64,000 nt of DNA from contig NW_020194664.1 in NCBI RefSeq assembly GCF_002865645.1, positions 120,104 to 184,103 on the forward strand, written 5' to 3'. This stretch comes from Hyaloscypha bicolor E (taxonomy: Eukaryota > Ascomycota > Leotiomycetes > Helotiales > Hyaloscyphaceae). Under the pieces are notes generated by a model. The model was not told where the DNA came from and searched no databases. It was given only the letters and a program-made list of their open reading frames with translations. Of the stretch, positions 16,001-28,966 are shown in pieces. The translations under genes were made by a program, and so were the position numbers. Within the stretch, counting starts at the first letter, position 1, and each line of letters opens with the position of its first letter.

Positions 16001-16882
16001 AATTTAAGAACCGGGATTTGAAAGAAATTAGTTAATAATAATAAATATAATCTAGATTTGAGTTTTAGTATTAATAATAATAAAGTAATAGCTTTTTTAG
16101 TTCTATTTCTATTATTTATATTCTCTTTTCTATTTTATTAGCTTAATATTTATAATATCTTTTCTTAATTTTACTAAACTAGATATATTTAATAATATTA
16201 TTAAAAATAAAAATAAATATAATAAATATAATTTTACTAATTTCTTTAACTTTTCTAAATTCTCTTTTTTTTCTTTATTTAATATTCTTTTCTTTTTCTA
16301 AAAGCTTTTCTAGATTATTTATATAATTTCTTATTTTCGATTTCTTTTTAATTTTTATTTCCGGTTCTTATTTATTATTTTATTTAAAATTAAGGATATT
16401 TCCTCTTTTAGATATCTTTTCTAGATTTAGAAATAAGCCTTTTTATTAAAACTAATACTATTTCTATTCCGGCTTTTATTATAACTAAAAATAATATATA
16501 AATTAATAATATAATTTTGTTTCCGAATACTAAAATCTATTTCTAACTAAAAACTAACTTGTATTATTTTAATATAATATTTTTTATTTTATTTCCTTTA
16601 TTTCTTTTTCTTTTATAATTAGCTTCTATTTTTATTACTTTTATATATTATACTAATAATTATATTTTATAATTAATCTATATTTAAGTTATTAGATATA
16701 TCGGAAATTAATACTTATATATTTTTAATATTTTAGTCTTAGGCTTAAAGCATTATAATAGTATTTTTTCTCTTAAATTTACTAAGCTAATAATTCGCCT
16801 TATAGAAATCTTTTAAAACTTTATAAAAGTATTATTTTAATTATAAAGTTTTAATTCTTTCTATATTACTTATTATAAAATA

Positions 16883-17132
16883 TATAAGAGAAAAATTATA
16901 ATAAAATAAAAACCTATATAAAGTATACTAAAATATAAATAATATATAATATATAAAAGCTTAATTAATTAAATATAGAAAAGGAATTATTATCTAGAAT
17001 TATAAAAAAACTAGTTTTCTTATATAATTCTTGCAAGTTATATATAAAAAGCCGCGGCTTTTATTATATAACTAAAACTTTAAAATTACTAAAATAATAT
17101 AATTTTTAAAGAATATAGCCTATTATACTATA
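16883..17132 (-). repeat. 5' LTR of gypsy copy A, shortened
   Basis: Same LTR as at 4,444-4,749 but about 50 bp shorter because of an internal deletion in the AT-rich half near 16,930. It keeps a GCCGCGGC core at about 17,050 that has mutated to GCTATAGC in the partner LTR. This shows unequal RIP on the two ends. Confidence 0.75.
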
Positions 17133-20100
17133 TTATATTTTTATAAATTAGAATATTAATTAATTTTACTAATAGCCTTTTTTTAAACAAAATATCTTTT
17201 ATAATTAAAAAATCTAGCTAGTTATTATTATTTACTAGAATAATAAAAGCTTTTATATTTTAATTAGATTTAAGTCTCTAAAATATTAGTATTATTAATA
17301 TATATTCAGAGCTATAATAATATATATAAGAGACTTACTAGATTCTAAAGCTTGAGATTCTTTATTAAAATCTATAAGGTTCTTTATTTTAATTATATTA
17401 TATTTTAATATTATATTATATATCTTAAAAGACTCTATTATAGAATTCGATTTATAAGAAATAATAATAAAGCTTTAATATAAGAATAAGCGAATTATAC
17501 TATTTCTAATAAATATAATAATATCTAATATAAAAATAAAAAAAGAATTTATAATACTAGTATATAAATTATATTTTTATATATATTTATTATTAGAATT
17601 AAAGCTTTTAAATCAAATAAAAGTAGTATTAATAAAGCTATTAAATAAATAGTTAATAATATACTTAAAAAAATTAAAAAAATAGCTATTAGATATAAGA
17701 TATTAGAATTCTTTTAATACTATTATTCTATTATCTAATATATAAATTTATATATTAATTTAAAGTATTTTCTAATATTTATATTTGGTTTATATTTAAT
17801 AATACTTCTAATTCTTTTAGTTTTAGGATAACTAATATTTACTTTATTTAAAAATCGAAATTTCTTTATTTTTTTAATAAATTCAATATTATAATTATTC
17901 TAAAAACAAAATTTCTCTTATTATATTAATATAAAAATATTAGAATAATATAATCTTAAAACTTGATATTTGAATAATATATTATTATATAAACTTCTAA
18001 TATTTCTTTTTAAAGATTTTAAAGTAATTAGAAATATAATTTCTTTACTTAATTTTATTATAAAACTAATATATTATTTAATAACTAAAAGTATTATGTT
18101 ATTTAGATAAAATAAATATATATTAGATAAAGCTAGAATTCTATTATAAAAGAATAAATTTAATAATAATTCTTTTATTAGTTTTTTCTTATAATTCATT
18201 TATTATAAAAGAAATATATTTCTATAAATCTATAAATACTTCTAAGGCTTTTTCTATAATAGCTATAAATATATCTCTATTTTTAAATAACTAGCTTATT
18301 ATTTAAAAAATATATAAATTTATTTATCTTTCTCTTAAACTTTATTAATAAATAAAGGCATTTTTCTAGTTTTAAGCTAGAATAAACTACTATTTTAGTT
18401 TCTTATTAATAAAGCGAGATTATATTATAGAGAACTATTTTGCTTTTTTTATTATAAATAAAAATAATAGTAAATAAATTAGATATTAAATAATTATATT
18501 CTAATATTAAAATATAAATATAGAAAAATCTAATCTAATAATACTTAATTAAATTATTTTTGCCTTTATTAAAAGATATTCTATTTAGCTAGAATTTCTA
18601 ATATTTATAAAGCTTTTTAGTAATAAGCTTTCTTTTATTTATATATACTTTCTTTTATTAATTTATAATAGCTAAATTATTTCTAGAATCTAGAAATAGA
18701 GCTTCTAGCTTCTATTTAATAGTAATAAACTCTGGATTACTTTTAAGTTTATATTATTTTTCTATTAGGAAAAATTACTAAAATTTAGAATTATAATATA
18801 AATTTATAAACCAAAATCTATTATTAATAATATTATATAGCTTATTGCTAAAGTAGCTATTTTAGTTATTAGATATATAATAATTATAATAGGTATTTTT
18901 ATTAGTATAACTTCTATATTTTATTTTCTAAGTTATTAAATAAAGCTTATTTATAAATATATTAGTTTTAAAAATAAATCTGTCTAATAATTATTAGTAA
19001 AATATATTAATAAGAAATAAATATTTTATTTTAAAATTATAAATTATAAGCGGAAATTTATATTTAAAATAAAAGCTTAGCTCTTTTATATATTTATTAA
19101 ATATATTTACTATATTAATTTCTTTATTATCTTTCTAGAAAAAGAGTAAATTAAGAATTTCTAGATTCTAATAAAGTTAAAATATCTTATTTTCAAGCAA
19201 TTCGAAACTAAAAAGCTTATTTATAGTTTTATAATTTCTAAAAATTCTTTTTATAATAAATTTAGTAAAATATATAAGAATTAGATTATAAAAGAATAAT
19301 TAAGGTTATAAGCCTTTATATAATAAGTATTCTAATATAGCAAGCTATATTTTATTAAAATTGCCTTATTTTAATAGTTTTAATATTTTAGTTATATAAT
19401 AAAAACTAGGGCCTTTTTTATATAACTTATAAAAATCATATAAAAAAGCTAGCTTTTTTATAGTTCTAGATAATAATTTCTTTTTTATATTTAATTAATT
19501 AAGCTTTTATATACTATATACTATTTATACTTTATTATTTATATTTCTAATTTTATTATAGTTTCTTTTTATAATATTCTAGTCTATTTTACAATTAGTT
19601 TTTAAAGAATAGCTTTATAATATAAAATAATAAAATTTTATCTTTTATCTAATTTTAATATTATATTTTTAGTATCTTATATAATTTATATTATAAAGTC
19701 TGCTTTTTTATTCTTATTTTAAAATATCCTAAAAGTAATATTCTAATAAAATAGCTATTAGTTATTTACTAAACCTTAAAAGAATTTAAGAATATAGAAG
19801 ACTTATATAATAATAAAAGCCTTAATCTAATCCAGAATAGTAATTTAATTATATAAACTAGCTAACCTTTACTAATATAAATACTTGTATTTATAACTAG
19901 TCTTATATTTCTAATTTAATTCTTGGCTTCTTATAAATATATTAATTATTTAACTAGAATTATATTATTATACTATATTTCCTTTCTTGTTTTCTATAAT
20001 ATAACCTAATTTCCTTTTATAAAAAGCCTTTTATAAATTATATTCTATTAGTAATTATATATAATAATTTAAAAATTTAAAAAGGCTATTTCCGGAACTT

Positions 20101-20650
20101 ATATTTAAAATAGTAATAATAATTTTAGAATCTATTTTTGGTTTCTATTTAGCCTATTACTAGCCTGCTATAAAATTCTTTTATAAATAAATAATAGAGC
20201 CAAGTCTAGTAATATTATTATTATAGATATTTATAATACTATATATAATATATCTGGTCTAATCTTTTAATATTTCTATATTATCTAAAATAATTCTAGA
20301 ATATTTGAGATTAAATCTATTTAGTAAAGAAAAAAGTATTAGAAGAAATTTTTATTAGAAATCAGAAAATAGCCCTTATTAGTTCTAGTATACTAAAATA
20401 TAAATATAATTTTTCTTTATTTCTAGCTAGAAATCCTTTTTTATCTTTTTTCTATTAATAATTTCTGATTTAATACTAGAGCCTTTATTATAGAATTATA
20501 TAAAGAACTTTTCTATTAGCTTCTTTTTAGATATTAAGAATACTAAAATAGTAATTTATATAAAGTAATAAATAAAATATAATTAATTGAACGAATTTTA
20601 TAAAGAGATTTAAAAAATTAATTAAATAATAAGATTAGAGAAAAGAGATA
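17133..20650. other. RIP-degraded repeat DNA with one LTR fragment
   Basis: CpA-depleted sequence with no readable gene. Part of it may belong to another gypsy copy, because a related LTR lies at 19,331-19,573. The sequence just left of that LTR does not obviously match the 3' interior of copy B. Composition returns toward normal between about 20,600 and 20,900. Confidence 0.5.
19331..19573 (+). repeat. Third gypsy LTR (solo or partial), opposite to copy A
   Basis: 243 bp similar to the LTRs of copies A and B, in the orientation of copy B. It shares the AATTAATTAAGCTTTTATAT block and the poly-T/CTAGCTTTTTT segment. It is RIP-mutated. No partner LTR was found near it, so it is a solo LTR or the end of a truncated copy. 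Confidence 0.65.
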
Positions 20651-21230
20651 TTTAGATTAAGACAAGTATAAAGCAGGAAGGAATTTATAGAGGAAAAAGA
20701 AGTACTTCTCTTAGGAATATCCATATTAATCTAACTTATACTATAAGTAAAATACTAAGTATATTTTTAGAAAGTATCTACTTTGGATTTCTTAGAAACT
20801 TGTTTGGGCTCCTTGAATATCGTTATTAAAACTTGACAAAAGTAATATAAGAGAATACAGGTTAGATCAAGTATGATTAGTTAAAAAGCAAGAATTCAAA
20901 ACACGTATAATGTGGTAAATCTTGCTCAGGGTGCTCAGGGTGCTCAGGTTACTCAGGCGAGTCGACTGAGCCGAGGGTGATTAGCGCCTGAGCAAGAGCG
21001 GCAAGCTTACTAACTCCATGGGAAGCAGAAAAGAGAGAAAATTGATCGACAATACCTCGAAATACAGACTTCTACAGACATCCCAATTCTTTGAATTAAA
21101 CTAAACTTGGAGTTTCACTGCTGCTGGATATATTTATTTAATCCGATTACGTATCAAGTAGACGTTAATTCTAATTCTAATCGGCGATGATAATGTGTGT
21201 CTTGAATCAGTATTGAAATATCGAGGACGT
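20651..21230. other. Transition from RIP block to gene island; short tandem repeat
   Basis: Base composition becomes ordinary and CpA and TpG reappear. Positions 20,924-20,948 hold two and a half 10-bp units of GCTCAGGGTG, followed by a variant copy. No gene is visible in this stretch. Confidence 0.5.
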
Positions 21231-21691
21231 GAAGACCAAAACTTGAATACACATTACATTTCGATCAATTCGAGTTCAGTCGAACTGAAATCGCAGAAAG
21301 TCGGGGGCAGCCAGCAAACGCATCTCTTGGCCTAGTCCATTCATCAAAGGCCTCAAAAGCCGTTGGAAAGAGAAAGGGGCCTCAACGGCGACTGAATATC
21401 TCACAAAAGGTGTCCTCTGATGGCTTACCATTGTCTTCTAATCTGGATGCAGGAGAACCGCAGCTCTCGCCTTCGCCTGACCGTGTAACTCCGCGCAGAA
21501 GCAAACGGATACAGCCCCTTGTCCCTAGCGTAGCTAAGGATCCAACCAGGACGGTTTCCACGGATCCCTCCAAACGTGCAGTGCGATCAAAACCGAAGCG
21601 GACCGTTCCAACCAGGAGCTCCGCCAAACCTCGGGGAATATCAAAGACACAGCGTGCGAAGACCATACGAGAGAAGGCAAGGAAAGAATGA
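21231..21691 (+). CDS. Basic low-complexity open frame, probable 3' exon or gene remnant
   Basis: The frame is open for about 154 codons and ends at TAA-free context with TGA at the end (21,689-21,691), but contains no ATG in its first half, so it would have to be a downstream exon or a truncated gene. The C-terminal ~90 residues are rich in Lys, Arg, Ser and Pro, with a TPRRSKRI motif and a final KTIREKARKE. The composition suggests a disordered, nucleic-acid-binding or nuclear protein, but no family was recognised. It lies within 600 bp of the RIP block, so loss of its 5' part to repeat insertion is plausible. It could also be a chance frame. Confidence 0.3.
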
Positions 21692-23405
21692 AAATGCATT
21701 AATGAGTAGGTACGCGACGGTTCTGGTTGTATTTGTATCGGGTTCAAGTATAATTACTACCTAATAAGTAATTTGGAAAGTACACAACACAAGCAGGTAA
21801 TTGTGGCGTGCGATGCATCAATCTGGTTTCACTGTGTTGTTAAGCTGGATATATTCTTCAATATCTGTCCTAAAGTAAGACCATGGCGAAGGCAACGTAT
21901 AATGCGTTCACATTTCGCAATGGCAAATCGGCGAGCTTTGTTTTCTTCCTGCGGCCGCAGCTTAGCTTTTTGACTTCGAATACCAATAATTATTAGTGGT
22001 GCCCGGATTTGGTACTAAACAAGTTCTCCAAAAACTGGGGTTTCCTGTAACGAGATTTAGACTTTGGGGCTCCGGGAATTGAAGAGGAACTTACTAGTAT
22101 AATTATTAGTTTGAGTAATTTAAAGTATATAAAAAGGATAGATATTTACTTGCTCTATTTGCAATACTTTACCTAACTTAATTTAGCTTTATCCTCAAGA
22201 AAATTACCCGAAATAACTAGATAACCTCGCAAATATGTTACTAATTATTAAATGATATATAAGCTCTTTCTCTCATATCTTCTATGTACTAATCTCAGGT
22301 CAAATGGAGGCTCCGAGACACTATGCATCACTGTCCCAATATATTTTCGCTCCAATTAGCTGGTCAAGATCTATTGCTAATGTAGAGATTGGAAGGTCCT
22401 GCCGGTGCCAAGCCAAATCTTACATTTGATATGGCTAGCGTGCAACTACCAACACGTCCTCGGCCAGCTGTGCCGGCTTGGTACCAATTATCAATCAATC
22501 TAGTCTCTTTAGCCCCTTCGCATCCTCCTCCGAAATTCCGAGACACTTATCAGGAAATGACCTCTCAATGGCAAACGGATAATTGTCGATTCCGAAACGA
22601 AACCGTGTACGAGTTCTAATAAAAAAATCAACTTGTATGTCATTGAAATTTGCATAAAAGTATACCTCGCTTATTTAATGGGAATACGCGAAAACGGCAG
22701 AATACCGCGCGATTAGTAATAGGGGAGGTTAAAGCCTCTTTATGTTATTATTTGACTCTCCTCGTAGCAATGGCACGGATTCGTTGTGGAGTATCTTATG
22801 AAGATGCTGATTAGGTTAAAGGGACCAACCGATTTCTCCCTTCCCGCTAGAGCTAAATATTCGATGGACGCCCCTGGCATACTTGCCGGGTGCAGGGTCT
22901 TGTCCTTTGATATATCGTTCTTAAGTTAGCAGGTTACTGGGCTGCACCAGTATGTGTGTTTGAGGCCAACGGAGCACGGCCCATGAAATTCGATATTGCG
23001 GGGGTCGTGTGTGGGCCTCGTTCTGAGTTCTACGTCTGTGCTGCCAAGAGTGGTCTCCGAATGAGATGATTTCGACTATGACATACGAGGGTGGGCCGGT
23101 GTGGACCCGATCTGATGGCTAAAGACTTCATGCGTATTCGGGTGGTGCAATGGACTTAGAGCGCCATAGAGAGATTGTATCGACTTTGAGTGGTGAGAAA
23201 CTCACATCTTGATGCACTGCCTCCTTCTGAAGCAGCAATGTTATGAATAATAAACAATGGTTCATTTGCTTTCTTTGATTTTATTGCCTCGTCGCTCTAA
23301 GTAAACCGTTTTTGCAAAAACAACCCCGAGAATTAATGATTTTGAAAATGCACTGTTTATATTAGCTAAGCCGATAAGCCAAGGTTATTTGAGGGACGAG
23401 CAGGC
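21692..23405. other. Intergenic DNA, no gene recognised
   Basis: Mixed-composition sequence with many stops in all frames. A 76-codon plus-strand frame at 22,389-22,619 and an opposing 60-codon frame lack any recognisable domain or intron-exon logic, so they are not called. A locally AT-rich strip lies at 22,080-22,270. The right part is probably the distal upstream region of the GH79 gene. Confidence 0.5.
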
Positions 23406-23511
23406 GGTGGACGGTGGACGGTGGACCTTGGCTTTTCTTGGGGCCCGGCGGGGTAGAGTTACGACGGAGGTTAATTCTCCGCCGTTAACTCTCCACCGTT
23501 AATTCTCCGCG
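23406..23511 (+). promoter_or_regulatory. Tandem promoter repeats upstream of the GH79 gene
   Basis: Two arrays lie just upstream of the start codon. Three exact 7-bp GGTGGAC units occupy 23,406-23,426. Three 14-bp units of the form GTTAA(T/C)TCTCC(G/A)CC occupy 23,470-23,511, ending 84 bp before the ATG. The regular 14-bp spacing and the CCG/CGG content would suit tandem binding of a zinc-cluster or similar regulator. That role is inferred from position and repetition only. Confidence 0.45.
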
Positions 23512-23595
23512 TCAACTTTGTTTACTTAAACTATCAAAGACCTCTCATAGTAGATTCAAGTTAGCAAGCAGCGAATGCAAAAGTAGCAAATAAAA

Positions 23596-25220
23596 ATGTA
23601 TAAGCTAAAGTCTCAGTTCCTTGCTGTATCCTCTCTCATTTATTTGTTCTGTCAGACTTGTACTGCCACCGACTCCACAACGATCAACGCGCCCATCCGA
23701 GTCCAAAGCAACGGACCAACTATTTCAATCTCCCGCGAAATCGGAGCTCTGTCCATAGAATTCTGCTACATTATCGACTATCTCGGCGACCTTGGTTCAC
23801 CAAATACGTTTTCTCGCCAATTGCTCCAAAACATCGAAGATCGAATCGGTGCGCCCCCTGTCATCCGTATTGGGGGCCATACTCAAGACGTAGCCCGTTA
23901 CTGCGAGAATTGTGCCTCAACATTGGCGAATATTTTCGTACCAGGCAATGCTGAAGCTGTCAACGTAACATTCAGCAAAGGCTTGTTCGAAGTGTTGAAT
24001 AACAACGTCCCATCGAAACAGCAGTTCATCTTTGGCCTAAATCTGGGACAGGACGATGTTCAATTCCCTCTTTCTGAAGTGGTGGCAGCGGAGAAATATC
24101 TCAGGCCCGAGCGGCTCCGGAGCTTTGAGTTAGGAAACGAACCGGACTTTTTCAATGTTCAGCGACCGCATGGATGGAATGTGCAGATATATGCTCAGCA
24201 GGTTGTGGACTGGCACTCGCAAATCCATCATGCCACTAAGAGGACTCTTTCGGTACAGCTTGGTGCTTTTGCACAAGAACCCATTTATATGGGTAATTTT
24301 TCTCTGGTGGAATTGAGACAGATGGGAGTCGCTACCAAGATAGGACATGTGACCAGCCTTTCTGATCATACGTATCCTTTTTCAATTTGCGATTGTAGGT
24401 ATACTCTTTCCAACACCGGGTTTCAAATTACTAATATCAAAACACAGCGAAACGAGCAGCTTTGGTGTCCTTGCCGAATCTAATGAATCATATAAACACC
24501 GTCCAGTATTTCTCACAATGGGCAAGTGAAATCGCAGCCGCAAAGTCACAGTCCATCCCTTTCGTGATTGGTGAAACAGGCAGTGTTTCCTGTCACGGAA
24601 AGGAAGGAGTCTCTAATAGCTTAGGGGCAACGTTGTGGTCATTGGACTATATGTTACATGGTGCGGTTTTGGGAATGCAGAGCGTGTATTTCCATGCTGG
24701 TACCCCTTTTTATTATTCCATGTGGCAACCTGTGGTTTATAATAATACGCCTGCTGTTGTGTGGCCCACGTAAGTCACACGCAATCATAACATGCCGTAT
24801 GAGCACTAATAGATAGATAGATACTATTCCTTACTCTTCATCGCGGACGCAATTGGCGACATCTCAAACCCTAGGATTGAGGAGCTGTCGGCGTTTGAAT
24901 CCGAAAGCTTGTCATTGTACGCCCTTTACTCAGGTAACACCGTGCGGAAAATCATAGCGCTAAACCTCGAGTTTTTTGATGCTACAACGGCTAGGCCGGT
25001 GGCTCAGGATATAGATGTCTCTGCAGTCTTGGGTCAACGTGTGAGCGTACGGAGATTTACTGGTGTGGATAGTACTGCAACGGGCAATGTCACTTGGGCT
25101 GGGCAGAACTTTGATACTGGTGCTGGGGTTGGAAATTTGATGGTAGAGAAATATAATAAGGGCCAAGTAAGTCTCGGAGCTTCGGAGGCGGTTCTTATTG
25201 AAGTAGCAAGTAAGGCATAA
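23596..25220 (+). CDS. Secreted glycoside hydrolase family 79 (beta-glucuronidase-like)
   Basis: Three exons join in frame: 23,596-24,394, 24,448-24,769 and 24,821-25,220, giving 506 residues. Introns of 53 and 51 bp have GT-AG ends and CTAAT-type branch sites. Residues 1-24 form a signal peptide ending in a Cys-Thr-Ala region, so the enzyme should be secreted. A GH79-type (beta/alpha)8 domain follows. The acid/base is probably Glu182 in ELGNEPDFF, and the nucleophile is probably Glu309 in VIGETGSV. From about residue 400 a beta-rich C-terminal domain of the GH79 type closes the protein. Family members remove glucuronic acid or 4-O-methyl-glucuronic acid from plant and proteoglycan glycans. 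The frame is complete and both catalytic residues are present, so the gene looks functional. The hAT-1 element is inserted 215 bp after the stop. Confidence 0.88.
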
Positions 25221-25435
25221 ATATGTAATTATATGAAGGGCCAAGCTTTCTCAACCAGAAAATATCGCTGCGCTTCTGCTGCTGGCAATCCTCAATCTAC
25301 TCTGCACATGCGGGCGACATGGAATCTGTTGGCTGGCACACGAAGCCCACAGCACACAGCTCACAGTCCCCAGCCCCCGCCCAGCAGAGAACGCACGTTT
25401 TACTTCAAACCTTTTGTTGGCTTCAACCCCGTGAT
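25221..25435 (+). other. 3' flank of the GH79 gene up to the hAT-1 insertion
   Basis: No gene. Normal composition, with a CACACAGC/CCCAGCCCC-rich strip near 25,350-25,380. It ends in the left target duplication CCCGTGAT (25,428-25,435). Confidence 0.6.
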
Positions 25436-28400
25436 CAGTGTGAGCAAGAAATACTCAAGGTATTCATACTACTCATGAATATTCATGAGTAGTCTTAAAT
25501 AGAATATGAGTAGCGTAAAACTCAAAAAATTTGAGTAGAGTAGAATATATATTCATGAATATTCATAAATAGTCACGTGGAAATTACGTGATTTTAGTAA
25601 ATCAATATATATTTAATTTTTAAAAAAAGAATTAAGGTACCTATTAAGCAGCCTTATATAAACTAAGCTAGTACTTATATAAGGCTACTTAAATACTAAT
25701 TTTCTATAATAATAAACTAATTATCCTCCTCAGAATCTTGTTTTTTCTCCTTTTTCTCCCCCCTTTTCTCTTCTTTTTTAGCCTCTTCTAATTCGTCTTT
25801 AAATAACCCCCAACTTTTTAAGCAAGTTATTCTCTCAAAAGTACTCTTATTAAGTCTATTTTGTAATTTAGTTATAATAAGAGCGCTTTGAGAGAAGAAT
25901 CTCTTGCTAGGAGCCAAAGAAGCTAGAATTCCTAAATATTTCCTAGCTATTAAAGCTAAAGCAGGAAATCTAGCAGCATTAGACTTCCAATAATCTAAAG
26001 GCTTAATCTATATATATATTAGTACTAATATATAAAAAAATATTAAGAGAATATCGGATAATTATTTAATAGAATTTAAGTAAAGTTTACTTACCTTTCT
26101 ATCTTCTCTCTTTTCTTCTAAATAAGTTACTAATTCGTCTTCTATATTAGAAGACTTATTAGTAATATATATATCTAAGTCATCTTCGTCGGAATCGGCC
26201 ATACTAATATCCGAGAAATCAGATCTAGCTTAAGATATATTATAATTATATTTATATCTAAATATAAAATTAGTTATTAATTTATTAAAAAAATAATTAA
26301 AGAAATTACTTATATATTATAATCAGTCTTTAATCTATTATATATATCCGAAGACATACTATTAAATAAGCCAATACTAGTTAATTCTTCTTATTTAATT
26401 CGAGAATTAAGAATAAGAGCTAAATATAATACTTTATTTTTATTATCTAAAATACCTATTTTAGGATAATATTTTCGAAGCTTAGCTATACCCTTATTAA
26501 TAGTATCTATAAATACTTTATTCTATTAAAAATTAGTATAATAATATAAGAAGAATTTAAGAAAAGACTTATTTTAAATTCCTTTTTAAAATTTTCAAGT
26601 TTATTATATATTTTATATATCTCAGATATAATATAATATATAGTCAAATAATTTTCGGCTTGTAATTTAGTTATAGCTTTAATAAATATTGAAATTGTAT
26701 TTAAAATATTATTTAAATAAATAATTTTAATATTAGTTAAAACTAGACTTTTATTTTTAAAAGCCTTCGAATTAGAGCTATTAATAACTACTTTAATAGC
26801 TTTATATATATATATATATATAAAGTTCTTTAATATATAATAAGTTAAAAACCACCGTATTTTTTAATTTATAAATAATTAGTATTAACTAATAAATAAA
26901 TAATTAATTAATTAATTACTTACTAAGTTAAAGAAATCGAGTATTGTCTATATTAAAAGCTTTAATTTAAGCTTCTAATAGCCATTGGTTTTCTTAATTA
27001 TATTTAATACTTATAATAGTTTTTCGAACCTTTTTCTAAATTAATAAATCTATAATTTATTAATAAAACTCTTATAAATTATAAAGGGAATTTATTTATT
27101 ACTTATTCTATTTCTCTTTCTTCTTCTCTATCTTTAAGTTCTTCTATTTCATATTTATATAAATCTGTAGATAAGAGATATTATAATTATTCTTAATAAA
27201 AGCTTTTAAAATATCTTAAACTACTAAATTTAATATATAATTTATATAAGAAATATCTCCTTAAAATTTAATGCCTTTCTTATTATAATACTTTATAAAA
27301 GCCTTTAATAAGGTATTATTTAAGCTAGTATTATCTCGAGTAATACTAAAAAAGATATATTAATATAAATTATTTAAAAATTTAATTAGAATTACTTATC
27401 TAGTAATATTATACTTAATATTATATTATTTTAAAGCTTTTAATAAAACAGAAAGTATATAAATACCAGAGTATATATTATTTAAATCTCTTATAGCTAA
27501 TAAATAAGATTTTAATATAAAATCCTTATTTATAAAATATCTAAAATATATATTAGTATAAATTTCATTTAATAATTATAGAAATATATAAACTTATATA
27601 GTAATTCCAAGAAAGGCCTTTTAATTTATAAAAGTAATAGTATCTAAAGTAATAGAAAAGGTTTCTTAAGATTTAATATTTTCTAGAAATTTATTTTTAA
27701 TATTTAAACTCTTTTTAATATAGCTTAAATTAAGCTTATCTATAAGTATTTTTAAATATAAAAATAATATTTAATTATTAAATATTAGTATATATAATAA
27801 TAATAAAGAATATAATAATATTTACTAATTAAATACTTTAAAAGTAATTTAAAATCTAGTATATTTACTATTTAAAAAGAGATATTATTATTAATTATAA
27901 AACTTAATAATAGTTTCTTAAAGTAATTAATAATAAAGCTTTCTTTTCTTTAACCCGATTACTTATTAAAAAGACTATTTATAATAGATTAAGAGACTTA
28001 AAAAGAGCTTTTATTTTTGCCTATTAAATATATTAGTAAATAAAGCTTTTTAATTAATATTAAATAATTTACTATTATTATTACTATTTTTAAAACTAGT
28101 AATATTAATAAATTAATATACGTCTCGAAAATAAATATAATAATTACTTATAGAAATATATATTTATTAATTTATTTATATTTTTCTATTATATTAATTA
28201 GTAAAAAATTATTAAAAATTAATATATTAATTTATAAATAACCTTGAACTAAGTACTTTATAGTATATATATAAGTTTCTTGGGAATTCTCTTAAATAGT
28301 ATTTAATATCTTTTTTAAGTAGTTTTTCTTAAAGAAAGAAGCTTATTTATTAAGGAATTTTAATTTAAACTCAGGGTAATTTTGAACTAAATTAAGCTTA

Positions 28401-28966
28401 ATTAAGAATTATTAAGACATTTTCGAATATATCGAGTATAAATAAGTATATTTATAATAAAAAGTATATTAATAGGAGTAATAGTAGAGGTTTTATATAA
28501 AATTAAAGTATAAGGAAGAAATAAAAATCGAGGATATTAATATGTTCTTATAGAAAGTTCTAATATTCTAAGGGCTTCTTAATTATTCTTCTAATTAGAA
28601 AGAATCCCTTTATTTCGGAGATTCTAGTCTCCTAATTCCTGATTTTTGCTGATAGAATTACTATTATTATTAAGTTCTTAAGTCAAGGTAATTCTAGAAG
28701 TATCATGGAGATTCGGCTCGCTTACCAAGCGCCGCCACTACTTAATTAGGTAGCGAGGTGGCGCTAGAGCGGGAGTGCCCGGGGCTTTACCTAACAAAGC
28801 TAGCCTGTCACGTGCATGCGTCACGTGCACGTTACTCAAAGTATTCATGAATATTCATAAATAGCTTGATTAGAATATAAATAGAATATAAGTAGTGGGA
28901 ATTTTTGATGAATAGAATATGAGTAGGGGCCACTACTCTACTCTACTCTACTCATTGTTCACACTG
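25436..28966 (-). mobile_element. hAT DNA transposon 1 with 8-bp target duplication CCCGTGAT
   Basis: Terminal inverted repeats begin CAGTGTGAGCAA at the left and CAGTGTGAACAA on the reverse strand at the right, the CAGTG start usual for hAT elements. The flanks are identical 8-mers, CCCGTGAT at 25,428-25,435 and 28,967-28,974, the target duplication length typical of hAT. Length is 3,531 bp, right for an autonomous element. Both ends carry many TACTC/GAGTA motifs. A 24-bp perfect palindrome sits at 25,469-25,492, centred on GAATATTC. The interior is RIP-mutated. The transposase gene reads right to left. Confidence 0.95.
25717..28500 (-). pseudogene. hAT transposase relic with readable C-terminus
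   Basis: The last 300 bp on the reverse strand (about 26,003 down to 25,717) still read through without a stop. They show the hAT C-terminal dimerisation region: KPLDYWKSNAARFPALA, then KYLGI, then APSKRFFSQSALIITK, NRLNKSTFE and ITCLKSWGLF, ending in a Lys/Glu-rich tail and a stop. This corresponds to the WW-x-RFP-x-L and A-P-S-ER-x-FS signatures of the family. Upstream toward 28,500 the frame is broken by many RIP-type stops. The 5' boundary is approximate. Confidence 0.85.

Larger units (their letters stand above)
4444..17132 (-). mobile_element. Ty3/gypsy LTR retrotransposon copy A, RIP-inactivated
   Basis: Two similar LTRs in the same orientation (4,444-4,749 and 16,883-17,132) bound a 12.7 kb segment whose reverse strand is collinear with copy B at 48,149-61,587. 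Relative to the 5' LTR at the right, reverse-transcriptase relics fall near 12,190 and integrase relics near 9,900-10,330, which are the distances expected from copy B. C-to-T and G-to-A changes have filled every frame with stops. A downstream 3' segment of about 4 kb (roughly 4,750-8,300) is shared with copy B and is not typical of gypsy elements. No convincing target duplication remains; RIP has altered the flanks. Confidence 0.8.

Noticed and set aside
1..20650. Centromere
   Set aside because: The AT-rich block is explained by RIP of identifiable LTR elements. Nothing specific to a centromere can be seen in sequence.
21382..21747. 121-codon reverse-strand frame opposite the basic open frame
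   Set aside because: No domain, and it overlaps a frame that stays open longer on the other strand. Shadow frame.
22364..22619. Opposing 60- and 76-codon frames
   Set aside because: No recognisable motif, no intron context, codon content unremarkable. Left as intergenic.
25233..25478. 81-codon plus-strand frame after GH79
   Set aside because: It runs across the left hAT-1 boundary, so it is created by the insertion.
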